Source: Aspergillus flavus (taxonomy: Eukaryota; Ascomycota; Eurotiomycetes; Eurotiales; Aspergillaceae). From it: DNA of 64,000 bases. The position numbers and the translations under genes were made by a program. This document shows, in pieces, positions 10,835-23,425 of this stretch (its first letter is position 1; every line of letters starts with the position of its first letter). The stretch is taken from assembly GCF_009017415.1 (NCBI RefSeq), contig NC_092403.1, positions 1,302,001 to 1,366,000 of the forward strand, in the 5' to 3' direction. Under the pieces are notes generated by a model. That model was not told where the DNA came from, did no database searches, and worked only from the letters and a program-made list of their open reading frames with translations.

Positions 10835-12340
10835 TTTGGAGATTGATAGTGGAGGGAAGAGGTCTTGAAATGAAATGGTTGCGATGAATATTCTGAGAAT
10901 GGGGATCGAGTGAAATAAATCTCTAACCAGCCTGATGGGTTCTGGGTCGATAGCTGAGTGAATCGGTCTGGGAGTGCATCTAATGAAGATCGCCCCGCTC
11001 AGTGATGGGTAAAGTCACCAATGAATCCAAATCTATCATTCTGTCATTCGATGAGAACGAGATATGCCCCACTGACAACAGTTCATGGGAATGTCGATCA
11101 TTGCGCTATGACCGTCGTCAATGAAAAAGAAAATTCGGCAATGAACACAAGAAGAAAGAGGGAAAGCCAAATGCATGTGGACTATATGAATAGAAAAATA
11201 CGGCAGACATGCAAGTCAAGTGCTTGAAGAGCTCGGTTTATTTTTGTAGGTTCTCCCCTCCGCGGACTTTGTTTAACGAGGTAGTGTGGCAGAGTGCGAA
11301 AAGATGGTGCTGATCCCTGTGGGTGTTTGTATGTCGTTTCCTTCCACGAATTTTGCCAGCTGGATACAAAATATAAAAGGACCTAAGACGGGTGGTGGTA
11401 CTCTTTCCACACACAGTGTTTCTGACAGTTCCACACGCGATCTTTAGGCACCCTACCGTACCCTACCACAGTATGTGTGTGCACTGTCGACGATCGGCGC
11501 CGCACAGTGGGTCATGGTTCAGCTCGTCACTCCACAAATGACGTACATAAAAGAGGTCAGGTCAGTTCTGCAAATGAATGGTGGATTCTACGTATTTAGC
11601 GAGCTGGTAGGCTTATGGGCTATGTGGGATCTGGTGCGTTAGCCTGCCAATATGATACTTCCAGCATTTACGTAGAAGCCACGGAGTTGTACAGGGCCGT
11701 TCATCTTTCCCGCCTCGCACGTTTGCAAGATCATATATTTTGTTTCAGATGCATTTTGACCCTCTGTCATATTTATCTACTCCGTATAAAACCTATAATA
11801 TATTCCTGAATGGACTCAACCCTAGGTTCCGTTTCTCAGCTTCTGATTGGTCGACAGTGCGTACTCCCGTCGCGGGGGTGCGTGTAGAGTGGGTTCCCCC
11901 AGCCTTAACCCAACCATTAGCGGTGGTAGAGGTTTGCATTATTTTCATTACTTGATAAATAGTATACTAAGGTATATAAAGCCTATAATTAAGGTGATAG
12001 GCTAGTATAGCGAATTGTACAATTCAAAAAATATAGTTTTGTAATTTAGTGGATCTCCTTGGCAGTCATTCAAGGTGTGGCCTCTTGAACGGGCGGCACT
12101 CTAGAACCAGGTCTTCTCATAAACAGACAGCGTGTTACAATTCCCATAAATCTCATAAGCTGACCTAGTATTTTATCAACCAATTGCCAAGTTATATTAA
12201 TCAGAGGACCTTTCCATATTATGCGCATTTTACATATAGTTCCAATTACAACCGTTTGGTTACCCATTATCACTCCTTACTACTCAATCGCAGACTTGGC
12301 CATAGTAAACTCAATCTTGTGGTAAAAGGGCCATACCATA
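10835..12340. other. Intergenic, AT-rich toward the right
   Basis: About 1.5 kb. The left half is the promoter of the CaaX protein. The right half (about 11920-12340) is AT-rich with many TATA-like runs. Short ORFs here (for example 11021-11227, 11615-11955) have no coding character. Nothing else seen. Confidence 0.5.
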
Positions 12341-15300
12341 TCAATCATGCCAATGTCCAGGAACATTGCACGTAAGCTTTTCCGGGACAGATCGCTCCCT
12401 TCCCGGAATTGTACCATCGTAGTGGAGCTTCCAAGCTATTTCCTTGGTTAGTATATGGCCTCTGTTAATGGACAGATCGACTTACTCATAGGGAACGCAT
12501 AGAGACTCGTCTCGTCTGCCCGCATATATGTGTAGAAACCATGGTCTCGCGGGATCTTCTTCAATTCACCCTGCGGTCCCGGAGCACGGCGGAGATTTTT
12601 CAGCCGGCCAACCACACGCAACATGGCCGTTAGAGCGACTTTACTTGCCTCGCCGCCCAGACAGGTATGTGGACCGACGCCATAATGGATATATGATTCC
12701 ATGGGACGGTTAAGGTCCACCTTCTTGGGATTTGGGAAGACGTTAGGGTCGCGGTTGGCATCGACCTGTATGGGCTATTAGCAGTGGTTGATTGACGAGC
12801 TGCAGTAGACTCCAAAGAGGACTTACAAAGCTAACAAAAACGGTATCTCCAGGCTTGATCTGGACCATTTTATTCTTATCGTCGAGGGTTAGGTTGGTAT
12901 GAGACTTTCGGTAGGAGCCAAAGATGCCGTTCAGGCGAATTGCCTCCATGACATAGCGCAGGAGCATTTCATCAGAGGCCGGCGTGTCCTCTTTAGCAAG
13001 TTGCTGGATATTGAGTAGATGCTCTTTCCCCTCATCGGAAAGGTAGTAGTCGATGATTTGCGTAAACACTTGGGCTTGATTCGGCACCATCGCAACGGCC
13101 GTGGGCAGGATTTGGGACCAGGTGACTTCAGAGGCATCCAAACCGTGGTCGAGCAGCCTTCTTATCATATGAACTCCGTAACCGGAAAGCGCATTCTTAT
13201 TGGTGCGGATACCATCGATGAGAGTGGAAAGGAAACTGGCGGAGCTCACAGCTTTGACATTGGCTTCGACGAGTGGCCCAAGTGTCTCCGCTGCCTTGCG
13301 AGCCATGTGGCGCAGTCTGAATGATTTGGATGGATCTACGTCGAAGAAGATGGCGGTAAAGATGATAGACATAACGTCGAACATTTCGTGCTCCGTGAGA
13401 ACTCCGTGCGGGTGTTCCTTGGTTTTCAGGGGGAGTGAAAATATGTTAGAGGCAAAGTGAACGTGGGCGAGATTCCCGACACTGAAGTGCAAAAGGTAAT
13501 TTTAGCAATGGAGATCTGAACTAAATTTTGAGAATGAGTGAGACTTACTCGCGACTAATGTCAATCTGGTTGACGTTGCCCACCCTGCATGATTTCTCTG
13601 ACAAGAGCTGCTCGGTGATCTCTAGATAGAACTCTTTGACAGCCTCATGCCATTGTGACCGATACAACGATTCCTTCATAATCCGCCGCTGATTTGCGTG
13701 GAACGGCGAGTCGCCTGACAGCATGAAATCATAGCCACCCTTGCCAAAGACGTACCCAGTTGCTTCATCCCAAATCACGCGGAAATTCGATGAATCCTCA
13801 AGGATGCGGCGGACATTCGCGTAGTCAAAGAGGGTCGTACGGGGAGGTGTATATGACGGACGGTCCCACGAGAAGTCTTCTTCTCGCCCGAGCATTTTCA
13901 TGATGTCGCGATTCGCAGATGGGGTTGTCATAGGATAGTGAGCGAATATGGAGTTCTGTTTGAAATACTGGGGGAATGCCCTCAATGCCAGTTTATAGAA
14001 CACACACCCCTGATTGATCTCCAAGTCGTAATTTGCCTCCTCGTATCCCCAGTTAGTGAGGTTCCTTGAGTTATATTCCTTCTGTTCCGGTGTCAGTATG
14101 CCCTTAGGTGCCATATGGTATAAAAACACTCACCGTGTAGAATCGGTCACCTCGAACCAACGCCACCGCATCGGACAACACTGCCCGGGAGACGGTGTAT
14201 CCTGGAGCAATGCCAACACCTGGTATCATCGGCTTTTTAGCCTCCTCGGCGACGATTCCCGGGTACAGTTCGACGTTATCTGGATGCTCATAGAGATGTC
14301 GCAACTGGTCCGCCACCTCAGGGTCGGAATTGATCTCTTCGAAACTTTGGTAGGGCTTCAGATCAAAGAACTTCCGGAACTCGTTCAATGACCCAACATT
14401 CCACCTACGCGCCTGCTCCATGCCTAGGATTTCTACCGATCGCAAAACCTTAGGGACGTTGCGGGCCCCGAAGGAACCGGCCACTTCGTCAATGGCCATA
14501 GTCAAGATGTCCACTAACTCTTCGTCCTTGAACTTGCCACTGGACTGCCGCTTCAATCCAGCGAACTCGCGCTTGGATGGGTCTTTCGGCATATTCGCAC
14601 CGAGCCTTCTCATGCCACTCATCAAGTCCTCCACAGTGGCTTCGCTTCCGGGCTTACCGACAATTGCCTGGTATGCCTGTTCGGTCCATGCCTCATCCTT
14701 GCGACTAATTGTTGAGTGCCATCTATAAGCTAGATTAAACTCTACTGAACACTGGTTGCCCAAAGCCGTGGGAACTGTATCGTGTTCCATGTGCGCACGT
14801 GGATCCAATGTCCAGGTAGTGTTATCGCGGTTCAGGTTCACGATGGTGCGTAGATAGTCGTACAGGGTGATGTTAATGTACAGACCGCAGGTAATAAGGC
14901 GGCCCGTCTGGAAAAGGTCATTATCGTACTTTGCCCAGGCGGCTCTTGCTTCCACTGGATCGAGGATACGCTCTGGCGGCTTGGTAAATCTACCATTCTC
15001 ATTGATAGCAGCTAGCTGCTCGACTACATGGTTGTGAAACCTGTTTAGCATCACTAGGATGACGCCGCAGGCCGCAGGTAGCGCATGTAGTCGTGGTTCG
15101 GAAAAGGAATCTGGCTTGATCTTTCCATCTTTGAACGTGCGCATCATGTTCTGCTCTTCTTGGTTATCGCCATAGAGGATGGAAAGATCTAAGTACGAAG
15201 ATGTCTTGTTGAAGTTCTCGTCTGGATGTCCCGTTTGGAAAATGTCTGAATCCAGTTAATTCTGTTACGGATGCTCACAGGATCATTTAAACGCTTACCA

Positions 15301-16160
15301 TGAATAATTAATGACGCCCAAGTGAAGAAGACGCTTGAGACATTATTGGGGTGGGGATTGAATGTGTCTCGTGCGAATAGACTGTCAAAGACCAAGCCGG
15401 GATCTGGCAAACTGGCCGGTCTGACCTTCAACGGCTCGATCGTCCGAGCATATTCCGTATTCGCAGCGCCTAACCAGGGCAAGGTTGGGTTATTGTAGGA
15501 TCCGTCAGCTGATCGATAGGCATATTTATCGCCTACATATCTGGTGTACTTGTTAGATCCAACTGCCGTTTGGGGCCAAGTGTACTTAGTGACTCCTTAC
15601 GAGAGAGGAGGATGAGGCAGCGAGTCCCATAGTTCCCCCAAAAACATGTTCGTAAGTTTGACACGGTTCCTAGATTCAGTGGGCAGTTTTGCAACAAGCT
15701 AAACATATCGATATTAGTATCGTGCATTGTCTTGTGCAGTCCACGTTGGTGCTACCTGGATGATGCGTTCCATCAGCATCGTCTTGTCGTCTACCACCTG
15801 GCCACTGCCCTTCACAAGCCCACCGGCTTTGTTTTCGATTAGATCCTTCAACGTATTTGCATCTTTAATTCCCAAGGCGCGGAGATCTCTCCACAAACTT
15901 CCGCCGTTCTCCGGTTCGATGTAGGTTCCGTCTCCAGTCTCTGTGGGTAAGGGGCGACGGGCAGCTTGGACCACTTTGGTAATTTTACTAAAGTTCTCAG
16001 CCATTCCACCATGCTCACTGCTGATGGACTGCACCGATTGCTTTCTAGGGTGATCCAGAGTTGGTTGCTTATGAGTGAGGGGCTCATGGGCTCGTTGGGA
16101 GGGCAGCGAAGACCCTGGACTGCTATTGGAAGCCTCGGCGGAGCTTGGTACCCCCTTCAT
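12341..16160 (-). CDS. Psi-producing oxygenase (fatty-acid dioxygenase-P450 fusion, Ppo family)
   Basis: A multi-exon minus-strand gene of about 1,100 codons starting MKGVPSSAEAS and ending in a small exon (12341-12435) that follows a GTAAGT donor at 12485. The N-terminal haem peroxidase-like dioxygenase domain shows the distal His in ASLIIHDIFQTGH, the YGDNQEEQNMMRTFKDG stretch, and the YRWH motif with catalytic Tyr and proximal His (FNLAYRWHSTIS). The C-terminal P450 domain has YGVGPHTCLGGEASKVAL with the haem-thiolate Cys present. Ppo enzymes hydroperoxidise linoleic or oleic acid and the P450 half isomerises the product to diols, the psi factors that balance sexual and asexual sporulation. 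Some paralogues (PpoC type) lack a working P450 Cys; this one keeps it, so a bifunctional enzyme is likely. All internal junctions tested splice in frame. Confidence 0.93.
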
Positions 16161-17109
16161 CGTGGCTCAAGTATTTCAAATAGGGAATAGAGAAGTTATG
16201 GTAATGTAGTTCATTTACACTAGTTTATTTAAGCTAGGGTTAGAGCTGGTAAATTGGAGGCGTTCGAAACACTTAAGTATGAGTTATGGTCCACCCAGCT
16301 CCCGCGAGGTTAAGTTTACCAGCTCTTAGAACTATCGTGCGGAATACGTCGTTGACATGTTTAGTAGATTGCATATCGACGTATAGGTGGTCCACAATAT
16401 CCGCTGGTCAGCCACTCTTGTGAACTCATTAAACCTTGAGAGACCGATTAGCTTTCAAGCCCTACTGGAAGCATCCGATGTGGGTCCCAAGGCATCCCGA
16501 GCCACGGCAATTAAGCTCCATGGTTGACATCAATGACTTCGACTGACACGCGAACAACATCTTTCTTAGGTATTTGTTTCGCTGGTAGGTTTTCATCCCC
16601 TCCGCATCCGGCTAATAATGTCAGACGACGCTATGGAATTACCTCGGGTCCGTGCTGCACATATTGAACACCGGGCACTACTAACGCCACTCAGATCTTA
16701 TCTCACCTCTCGTCTAATATCAGCTCGAGACACTTACTGGAAGGCACCAGAGGGAAATGTGGTCTATTTAGTCAAATTTTATTTCCACGTTGCGGTGGAC
16801 TCAATGGTTGGGCACTTTCCGTGTTATAATCAGAGATGTAAGAGTTGCGGTAGTCAACATGCATAAAGAGTTTAGGATCAACGTGATACATTCGAAGGTG
16901 TTTATTTAGAACGATCTCAGACCGCATGAAGTCATAGTAGAGAAGGCCTCGGGGAGCCCGGAAGTTAATAGCATATTTGCCTCCAGTTGGGATGATGACG
17001 CTTCGACATACTAGGTTCGTGTTTGGATTAGGAATAGGCATTTGATTTTAATCTATTCGTTAATTGGTGACATTCAATTGTTTTTTCAAAGAATAAAAAA
17101 AGGTCCCCT
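16161..17109. other. Intergenic, with one unassigned ORF
   Basis: Upstream region of the Ppo gene. A minus-strand ORF at 16772-17041 (89 residues, from MPIPNPNTNLVCRSV) has ordinary amino-acid composition but no recognised domain, and it has no supporting neighbour. It is left as unproven. A plus-strand ORF overlaps it. Confidence 0.35.
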
Positions 17110-18470
17110 TTAGTCTTGGCGTGCTGGGTCCTGAGCAGGGCGGTTCAAGAGCAATTCATCAATTTGCGCGAGGATCTCTGGGGTCAACTTCGGTAGCAGC
17201 TTCAAGCTTTCTACATTATCAACAATCTGCTCTGGTCTGGAAGCGCCCGTAATCACTGCGGATACGTTCTCGTTCTTCAGACACCATGCGAGGGCGAGCT
17301 GCGATAGCTTAAATCCGAGCTTGTCGGCCAAGTCCTGGTTACTGTGTTAGCTTTCACGGTCCCACAGTGAAAGTACGGGACGAAATGGCAAATATAAAAC
17401 ACTCTTGACTCTTACCTTCAGCTTGACAATCTTCTCAATAGTTCCCGCCCATTCCTTATTCTCCCAGTCGTTCCTCACTTGGTTGGCAAATTTATCCTGG
17501 CTCTCCGCAAATCGCGACCCAGGTGGAGGCTGGGTGGTTGCGTCGTTATATTTACCACTTAGGAGTCCCATTTTAAGAGGAGAGAAAGTGGTCAAACCAA
17601 TTCCGCACCGAGTGTATAACCGTTGGAATTCGCCCTCAACCTTCTTCCGGTCCAACATGTTATAAAGGGGCTGCTCGACGATGGGTCCAACCAAGCCCAA
17701 AGACTTGGCGATGCCGCAGGCTTCAGTGATTTCGTCTGCAGACCACTCTGATGTTCCCCAGTAGAAGGCCCAGCCCTGGTCAATTACAAAGTTGAATGCA
17801 CGTACTGTCTCCTCCATTGGTGTGAGACGATCGGGACGATGAGCGTAGATTATGTCGACATAGTCGAGTTTTAGTCGTCGGAGCGATGCGCGCGTGCCTT
17901 CGATAATGTGCTTCCGGGACAGCCCGTGGTTATTGATGAGGATTTCACCATTCGCCATTCCCCAGTTTAACTATGAGGACATTCAGAGTTAGCCACGTAT
18001 CGTGCGAATATCAGGAGTTTTCCTCCCTACCTTTGTGCTGATCACCAGGTCACTCCGCTGCCAGCCACCCTTCTGAATAGCATCTCCCATAACAATCTCG
18101 GATTGGCCATTGGCATAGCTGTTATGCGTTAGTCGACGTACTGAGACTGCAAGCCACAAAAGGATGTCTACCTTTCTGCTGTGTCGAAAAAGTTGACACC
18201 GCACTCGTAAGCCTGCTTCATGCACTTGAATGTAATATCTGCCCAAAATTAGCACCCTTTCATCATAGTCATCTTAGTTGTGTTTACCGTCGTCAACGTG
18301 CCCACCAAATCTTTACGGCCAAATATGTTAGCGATATTATATTTTCCATACACCCCGCAGCAGATAAAACCTCACGTTAACCAGCCTCCCAGGCCAATCG
18401 CAGAAACATGGAGACCCGAGTTGCCCACCCGACGGTAGAGCATATCTTTATTCTTGTTCGGCCAAGCCAT
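17110..18470 (-). CDS. Aldo-keto reductase, Kv-beta-like subfamily
   Basis: Starts MAWPNKNKDMLYRRVGNSGL and splices through several short introns to a protein of about 345 residues, standard for the family. The AKR fold shows NFFDTAESYANGQSE (catalytic Asp and Tyr), the lysine region LRRLKLDYVDIIYAHRPD, and the NADPH-binding end LAWCLKNENVSAVITGASRP. The pattern YRRVGNSGLHVSAIGLGGW and HRPDRLTPMEETVRAF is typical of the voltage-gated potassium-channel beta-subunit-like reductases, cytosolic NADPH oxidoreductases of aldehydes or ketones. It is divergent from the Zn2Cys6 gene at 19264 and separated from it by about 0.8 kb, so joint control is plausible. Looks intact. Confidence 0.93.
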
Positions 18471-19263
18471 TGTGAGTATCGGATATGTGGGAAATGCGAC
18501 GTGTGAGGTGTCCTTCTCAGGGTGTTACGACACTCCCCTCCCAGGAGCGGCTGCGCTACAATTTATTGCGCTGGCGCTAAAACACGACACCACCGCTTGG
18601 TAGTAGAGCTTTCAATTAGACTGACACGTTGTCCACTCAGCGACGAGGACTTCAATCACATCTTTCAGTTGCGAAAGATACTTTTGTCTGCCAGTGCTGA
18701 TAACGACGAATCGTAAACGATAAGACACTGGCCGTGCGGGGCTCGGGTAAACAGCGAGATGGAGAACGGAGAAATGTTCGGAGGGGCAATCTGCTGCAGA
18801 AACATAACGCTCCTTTTCTATTTAGTACTGGCGTCCTCTGTGATAATCCAATGGCGGTTATCGCAAGCCCGTAAAATGCGTTAGAGCGATAACGCTGCCC
18901 AATTGGGAGTTGCGAATGAGGGCCGGCACAACTTTTAGCCCTAAAGTCAAAAGGTGGAGCGATGGCGTGCGGAGTGGAGGCCGTCGCGCAACTGCTCCCC
19001 CTGTTCTCATGGTCTAGCTCTTGGAATAGGTTTCCTGGCTCTGAATTTCCCCGCATCAACGGTAACCTGCTGTCGCACGTTGAAACTGATCTGACCTGTC
19101 CTTGCGCTTGTTAGAGGATCATTCTTATCGTCCATAGCCAGGATTCGCTCAAGGCGGTAAAGTAGTACTATCGGCTCGGAGTTACGGCGAGCTTATCGCT
19201 TGGAACTAGCCCTGGGGATTCTGTGATGCATACAATGCATTTATTGCAAAGCTGATCGTCAAC
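18471..19263. promoter_or_regulatory. Divergent promoter region, AKR / Zn2Cys6 regulator
   Basis: Shared upstream region of two divergently read genes. The ORFs 18522-18716 and 18652-19059 have no coding support. No palindromic CGG..CCG site stands out by eye. Confidence 0.4.
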
Positions 19264-21373
19264 ATGTCCTCTATCAAACCAAGTGTGACCAAGCGTGCCT
19301 GTGATGGCTGTAAGATTAGAAAGATCCGCTGTGGCGGCGGTCAACCTTGCAGGTCCTGCACCAAGGCCAAAATCAAGTGTACTTATGTCCGAGTTCAGCA
19401 ATGTCGAGGACCGAGGAGATTGCGCTCCACGACGCAGTTCCTTATCGAGCAAGCGCAGGTTGGGGGCGACAGCAATGGCTGCGTGGCCTCGCACAGCTCG
19501 ACTGAAGCTATACTCGAAAGGCTCCATTCCAATAGTACGCCTGCGCGACAGACAACGTTCACGGAAAGGTCGGTCGCATGTGTTTGCGCAACGTACACCA
19601 CTGTCCCCCTGCTAACACACTGTAGTTCGCGCATTCCTCTGGATGCCCTGACGTCCCCGCTTTCCATTTACCACGTGCGCATGTACCCCGTTTGGCCCAT
19701 TGTCAACGTCGAAGACATGGTGTCCGTACTTCAACTGGATGCTGATCAGAGTGACAACGAGACTTATGCGTTATCGACTGCAGTAGCAGCAGCGACAATA
19801 GCCCAACTACGACTGGAGCAAGGTCCCGGTGCCGGGGAGACGATCACAGCCGAGATATTAGCAGCGGAATGCTTGCGCGCTCGAAACCTATGCGATTACC
19901 GGTCCCAGGCGAACTTGAACAGTATCCGGACGTCCTTTTTTCTGCATGTGTACTATGAAAACCAAAAACCCGGAGGGAGTGAATCTCTTCTACACTTAAG
20001 AGAAGCGATCTCCATAGCTCAAATAATGGGTCTCCACCGAGAATCCTCTTATAATGGGCTGTCATTCGAGGAGCAACAATTGCGTCGGCGTGTCCTTTGG
20101 CTACTATTTGTCACAGAACGGTGAGTTGTGTGAGCAATGGTTTGTCATTTCGCAGCCAACTGATCTCTACAGAGGGGTTTGTATCCTCCACAGGTACCCC
20201 GTCACATTAAAAACCAACATCTCAGCCCCGGTGATTGACGAAAACGACGAAACACATGTCCTCCCCGCCTTCCTCAAGCTCCTCAGCCTCTTTCAGATCT
20301 TCGAGAAATCGGGAATGTTTGATATAATTCAGGATGAAGAGACAGCCATGCAGCCAGGTGCAAATAATGTGGGGCGTGTCGATTGGCCCTTCTTGGAGAG
20401 TCTTCAGCGTAATCTGCAGGACGGATCGACGCTTTTTGACCATATCTCCGATGTACAGAAGGCAGACCTGTGCGTCACTCGACACTGGATGCGAATGATC
20501 CTATGGAAACTGTCCCCAAAAAGCTATCTGGGGTCTTCCCCGTCCGCCGACTGGTCCATGTCCCTTTATTTCCCACTCAACGTCGCTAAGGAGCTAGTGA
20601 GCATCGTCTCGCAACTACCTCGGTCGGCCGTCGAGGCGCATGGTTTGGGTATGGAGCTCAAGATTTATGAGGTTGCCAACTCTCTTGCTGATGCGATTAC
20701 GGATCTCGCTGCCCTGCCACTTTCCCCTGAATGGGAGGGTGAGAGCCGTCCAAATTACATATTATCTCGTCTCCATTCCATACTGTCAACATTCCGCGGT
20801 GGAGGGAACAAGAAATTGGTCGATGTTCTCTACCAGAAAATGGCCGAGGTGCAGGTCATAATTGGACCAGCGTTAACAACACCTCTTCGAAATCCTGGTA
20901 GCAGAAAGCGTCGGACATTCACCATGGAGTGCGAAACTCAGGTTCATGGCCAACAAGCGAAGAGGATTGCCGAATTGACCAATTATGACCCTAGAGTATC
21001 CACCTGTTCAGATACACTTGCTTATCCGGCCGACGCGCACGATTTGACCTACGCCTCGGTTTGTGATATGTCTTTTGGGAGTTCAGACGATGGTGACCAG
21101 AACCAAGCCCAACAATACTCAGATGCAAATACCGTCTTTCAACCTATGTATGACGAAGCGGCATCCAATTTCCTGTTTGATCCCAGTAGTGTAGCCATTG
21201 CAACGGAAGAAATGCCACCTTTGTCACCCATATGGTCGTCGTTCGCGCCGATGAACGCAATCACCGAGGACATAGCATCCCAAATCTTACGAGCCTCAAC
21301 CCAGGATCTTCTATATCCTGGTGCTGAATTCCCGAACTTTACCACGAACACCGATTTTGCTGGTCTCTACTGA
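19264..21373 (+). CDS. Zn2Cys6 transcription factor with fungal_trans domain
   Basis: Two exons, 19264-20120 and 20194-21373, with intron 20121-20193; the split Arg codon (cg|g) is followed by YPVTL. The zinc cluster near residues 12-39 reads ACDGCKIRKIRC...PCRSCTKAKIKC, a complete CX2CX6CX6CX2CX6C set. The fungal_trans region carries the usual HLREAISIAQIMGLHRESSY and RRRVLWLLFVTERYPVTL. The C-terminus is acidic and Ser/Asn-rich, suitable for activation. Total about 678 residues. It is a nuclear regulator; the domain order is like that of sugar or nutrient regulators. It lies between an aldo-keto reductase and an MFS carrier (its stop is only 65 bp from the carrier's stop, convergent), so these are the likely targets. 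No break seen. Confidence 0.93.
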
Positions 21374-21438
21374 AGCTGACGCGTCCGAAACATTTAGCAA
21401 TAAATTAATAAAAACCTAACGAGTACATGCAACAAAGC

Positions 21439-23425
21439 TTAATACTTGAAGCGAAAGTCCAGCCGCTTGTTTCCTTCGCCTTCTCGAGCTGCCTGGTCGG
21501 ACTGGTACGCTACTTGTTCCTCGGGCGTCATCTCATTCCACTTCTTCTCTTTCTGTCGATTGAGGTAACGGAGGAACTCCCTCTGCACCACAAACACTAC
21601 CAGTGAGAAGGCACAAATCGAAATGAGCACCTTGTTGCCAGTGAAGTAGTACGGCTTGTCGCTGTCGCGATAGATCTCTGTTTTGGCGTCAGTCAGCTCG
21701 ACTATTCCCAACCTTTGTGTTCGCTCGGGCGGTACTTACGAGACGAGATGACGGATCCCACCTGTACAATCACATTGTACGTTGCAGCCGTGATGGCTCG
21801 CTTCTTCACGTCGAATGTGTTCTCCGAAATCCAAGCCGACACAATCGGGTGAAAGTACGGATACCCGGAGATCAAGGTGGTGATGGTGAACCGGCCCCAT
21901 TCGCGGCCCCCGTTTGGTAGAGCGAGCATTGCCGCCAGTAATGGCAAGGTCCAGAACTCGCCAACAAGACAGTGGAATGATCGCTCACCGAAATACTCAC
22001 TACTCTTTGACAAGGCCAGCATGAGGATAATCTGGAGCACTGCTGATGGGATGGAGAGCATGTTGGAGTCGAAGGTGGAAAACCCGATTCGTTTTAGGGT
22101 TAGTGATAGATATGATTGGACGGGGCTTTGCGGGATATAGGCCACAAGGCCGATGAGGTACAGACCCCACATGGACTTGTCGCTCCAGGCACGCAGTACG
22201 TCACTGGGGGTTGCGCTTTCGTGGATGTTGGTGAGGCCTTTCGATGGGTCGTCGCGGAGCAGGCGCTTCAATCGTACAGGTTAGCCAACAAAACGAAGAG
22301 AAGAATAGTTTGTACGAAGGTACATACGTTGATCATGATCACCTCTTGGCGCTCGGTGTACCATGGTCTGGGAACGAGAACGCTCTTCGTGTTGGTTGGG
22401 GAGCTTGGAAGGTAGAGGATGCTCTGTACAATCGGGTCAGCTTCTATCTTCGCATATACCCATTCATACCCCGACGCGTCTTAGGAAAAGATGACTCATA
22501 CCACTAGACCAATGAGGAAAGTCAAGAGACCCTCAATCAGGAAAAGCCAGAACCAGCCTGTCTTTCCGTGAACTCCACGCATCTCCAAAATTCCTGCGGC
22601 AAGCAAAGACGAGATAATGCGAGCAACCTGTCGGATGTTAGCTATGCCATCCTGCGTCAGACGGCAACCTATGACCACTTGTGACTTACGTTCAATGTCG
22701 ACCAGAAGAAAGCGAGCCGCACACTCAACTCCTTCGTTTTGTAGAAGTACGTTGCAAACAGAATAGTCCCAGGGATGAAACCACCCTCAAACGCCCCGAT
22801 TAAGGCACGGGTAACATAAAAGCTGGCCCTGCCGGTCATCCATGCCTGCGTCCAAGACACTATGGACCACAGCATCATCATGATCGGCAAAACGCGTCTG
22901 AATCCATATCGCTTGATAAGAAGCTGTGCGGGGAATTCGGTTGTTAGGAAGCAAATCAATTGGATTGTTGTTCCCTGAAAATTATTGTCAGTAAAATCTC
23001 ATAGCATTAGAAGGGTATATAGTTCGCATACATTGTTGTAATCATTCGACGAGAGGTTCAAGTCAACGAGTAGACTATCCGTGAGTGCGTTGGATAAATT
23101 GCCACGGTCCAGTTGCAGACCAAAGAACTTCACGTTGTCAGCGCTGATCTCAGTCGAATTCCATCGTAGCGAAGTCAATAATTACCATGACACAGACCCA
23201 TGTCAGAAACAAGAGATCCGTTTTCCACACAACCGCTCTCTCTTCCTTCTCCGTCCAAGAAGCCGTCGGGTCAAACCGGTGATAACCTTCGAAGGACTCG
23301 TGCGGCGCTGTAACGTAGGAGAGGTTCTCCTGTCCAACGGCAATAGATGCCTTTGAGCTGTCATCGTCGAATGGCGCTGTCGTCTGCTCCTTAGGACCTT
23401 TGTCGGCCCGTTCGATATCGGCCAT
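21439..23425 (-). CDS. MFS transporter, allantoate permease (ACS) family
   Basis: Several minus-strand exons from MADIERADKGPKEQ (23425) to a charged tail ending RLDFRFKY. The first intron starts right after WVCVM (donor at 23185) and the next exon carries the signature of the anion:cation symporter family, FFGLQLDRGNLSNALT, followed by GTTIQLICFLTTEFPAQLL. A central loop (KRLLRDDPSKGLTN), multiple hydrophobic helices, and SAWISENTFDVKKRAI, VQVGSVISS are as in Dal5-type permeases of allantoate, nicotinate, pantothenate or related organic acids. Plasma-membrane proton symport is expected. The substrate is not readable. It is convergent with the neighbouring Zn2Cys6 regulator. No break seen. 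Confidence 0.92.

Noticed and set aside
16772..17041. 89-codon minus-strand ORF as a gene
   Set aside because: No domain, no splice partner and an overlapping ORF on the other strand; kept only as a note in the intergenic entry.
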